Program-made: the position numbers and the translations under genes | The notes under the pieces: model-generated | The model's input: only the letters and a program-made list of their open reading frames with translations | What the model was told of the DNA's origin: nothing | The model's database searches: none | In this document: positions 62,700 to 64,000 of the stretch, one piece after another | How positions within the stretch are numbered: the stretch's first letter is position 1 | Layout: each line of letters opens with the position of its first letter | Source of the DNA: Rhodocyclaceae bacterium | GTDB taxonomy: Bacteria > Pseudomonadota > Gammaproteobacteria > Burkholderiales > Rhodocyclaceae | DNA: 64,000 nucleotides | Assembly (NCBI GenBank): GCA_028714035.1 | Contig: JAQTNA010000009.1 | Span: 1 to 64,000 of the forward strand | Reading direction: 5' to 3'

Positions 62700-64000
62700 T
62701 CAGGCCGCGGCGACCGAACCTCCGGGAGCGGGGAATCGAACCATCACCAGCGTGCCATGCTCCTCTTCCGGGGCGTCCAGGATGGCCATGGCGGCGCCGT
62801 GGCGCCCGGCGATCTCGCCCACGATGGCGAGTCCCAGGCCGCTACCGATGCCCTGGGTGCCGGGGAGACGAAAGAAGCGCTCCATCACCCGCCCCCGTGC
62901 ATCCGCACGAATGCCGGGACCGTTGTCCGTCACGGAAAGATAGGGCGCCCCGCCCTCCAGGCCGCAACGGAGCGTAACCCGGCCGCCTTCCGGCGTGTAC
63001 GAGAGGGCGTTGTCCACCAGGTTCGCCGCCATTTCCCCCAGCAGCAGGGGATCGCCGTCCACGGTCGCCTTGCTCAACTCCAGGCCGAAATCCAGGTTCT
63101 TCTCGATGGATCTGCGCACCCAGTCATCGGCCCGCGCACGCAGCACCTCCGCCAGATTCGTGGCGCCCCAGGGCCTCTGCCCCTGCCCGCCGTGTTCGGC
63201 TGCGGACAGCGCGAGCAGTTGATTGACCAGGCGCGCCGTCCGTTCCGTGGCACCCCGGCATTGCTCCAGCCTGGCCTGGCGGGCGGCATGATCCGTATCC
63301 GCCAGCGTCAATTCCAGTTGGGTTTTCAATCCGGCAAGCGGTGTGCGCAACTGGTGGGCGGCGTTGGCGATGAAGCGCTGTTGCGAGGCTGCCCCCTGTG
63401 CAAGGCGCAGCAGGAGATTGTTGATTTCCTCCACCAGGGGCCGGACTTCCAGCGGCACAGGCATCTCGTCCAGGGGGCGCAGGTCCGTGTGGGAGCGAGC
63501 CTGAAGGTCACGGCGCAGCTTTTCCAGAGGCGAGAGCGCACTGGCCACGCCGTACCAGAGAACGCCCGCCACGCCGGCGGCCAGAAGCATTTCCGGGATG
63601 AGGATGCCCAGCGCGATGTCCCAGGCCAGTTGCCGGCGCTTGTTGCGGGTTTCCGCCACGATCACCGTGGCCGTCACCCCATTTACCCGATAGGGAAAGA
63701 CGCCGACCCTGATCTGCTCGCCGTGGGCCATGCCGATGAAATAACCCCCGCCCTCCTCCGTCTGCATGTCGTCCGGCACCTGCGGCAGATCCGGGTCCCC
63801 GGCCACCGTGTTTCCCTCGCCATCCCGCACCGCCCAGAAGACCGAGTCATGGCGGTCCGTGCGCAGCGCCTGCTCCACTTCGGGCGAGATGGCGACCTTG
63901 ATGACCGGCTTGCCCATGGCGTCCTTCCCACCGTCGCTCACATAGCGGGACAGGGCCAGGGCCGAGTCGGCCATCTGCTGGTCGTAGGCCATGACGCCAT
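62700..64000 (-). CDS. Sensor histidine kinase, TctE/QseC type (5' end outside the window)
   Basis: At least 430 residues; the start lies beyond the right edge. The visible N-terminal part ([20 protein letters not shown]) matches the 2CSK_N periplasmic sensor domain of TctE-type kinases. A membrane helix ([23 protein letters not shown] region) and HAMP-like linker follow. HisKA has the acceptor His in [20 protein letters not shown], and the ATPase has [25 protein letters not shown] and GSGLGLAIV. All key residues are intact. Its response regulator would be expected just beyond the edge. The ligand is unknown; TctE relatives sense tricarboxylates. Confidence 0.9.
   Translation of the reverse strand, partial: GVMAYDQQMADSALALSRYVSDGGKDAMGKPVIKVAISPEVEQALRTDRHDSVFWAVRDGEGNTVAGDPDLPQVPDDMQTEEGGGYFIGMAHGEQIRVGVFPYRVNGVTATVIVAETRNKRRQLAWDIALGILIPEMLLAAGVAGVLWYGVASALSPLEKLRRDLQARSHTDLRPLDEMPVPLEVRPLVEEINNLLLRLAQGAASQQRFIANAAHQLRTPLAGLKTQLELTLADTDHAARQARLEQCRGATERTARLVNQLLALSAAEHGGQGQRPWGATNLAEVLRARADDWVRRSIEKNLDFGLELSKATVDGDPLLLGEMAANLVDNALSYTPEGGRVTLRCGLEGGAPYLSVTDNGPGIRADARGRVMERFFRLPGTQGIGSGLGLAIVGEIAGRHGAAMAILDAPEEEHGTLVMVRFPAPGGSVAAA

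Overview
The window reads as chromosomal DNA of a betaproteobacterium, probably of the Rhodocyclales/Nitrosomonadales type. The strongest evidence is the block lepA-lepB-DUF4845-rnc-era-recO-pdxJ-acpS-nagZ at the right end, a gene order typical of Betaproteobacteria. The linked trpS-scpA-scpB-rluB run and the M50 protease/YciO/PHP trio point the same way. GC content is high throughout. It dips visibly in the restriction-modification genes and near the toxin-antitoxin pair. No prophage, rRNA operon, CRISPR array or intact insertion sequence is seen.

Layout. 1-4.3 kb: end of an unidentified gene, a DUF1640 protein, a lipoprotein amidase and a secreted reprolysin-like metalloprotease. 4.3-13.2 kb: a leftward housekeeping run (rluB, scpB, scpA, trpS, M50 protease, YciO, PHP phosphatase), then biotin genes bioA and bioD separated by a type II toxin-antitoxin pair. 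13.3-18.1 kb: a 1,249-residue MshQ-like surface protein followed by a response-regulator diguanylate cyclase. 18.1-26.2 kb: lolD/lolC, a phosphoglycerate-mutase-like protein, a type II restriction-modification pair and recJ, with the methylase overlapping recJ. 26.2-32.1 kb: accessory genes, namely TonB-like, ankyrin, an orphan fusion of the type VI sheath proteins TssB and TssC, DUF2442, DUF1737, a HAD hydrolase and small unknowns. 32.3-39.5 kb: alkaline phosphatase, a lipoprotein, a hybrid histidine kinase preceded by a 20-codon ORF, tRNA-Ser(GGA) and a PhnD-like binding protein. 39.6-48.1 kb: a fatty-acid oxidation group (MaoC hydratase, ETF-ubiquinone oxidoreductase, acyl-CoA ligase, acyl-CoA dehydrogenase, EtfA, EtfB) facing a TetR regulator, with palindromic operators over the etf promoter. 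48.1-64 kb: cysS, TPR protein, two cyclophilins, lpxH, a Gly/Ser-rich membrane protein, PgeF-like protein, uracil-DNA glycosylase and the nagZ-to-lepA block, ending in a truncated histidine kinase.

How the genes work together. The fatty-acid group forms one electron path: the ligase makes acyl-CoA, the dehydrogenase oxidises it, EtfAB carries the electrons and ETF-QO passes them to quinone. The MaoC protein can hydrate the enoyl-CoA. The MshQ-like protein and the cyclase are 22 bp apart and probably link c-di-GMP signalling with a surface structure.

The most unusual layer is the dispersed repeats between co-oriented genes. One family has arms with a 7-nucleotide period, at six places. A second (type A) carries an open frame ending 6 nt before the next start codon in two places, and a related core lies in the same frame inside a protein gene in a third. 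A third (type B) occurs three times in 7 kb around the fatty-acid genes.
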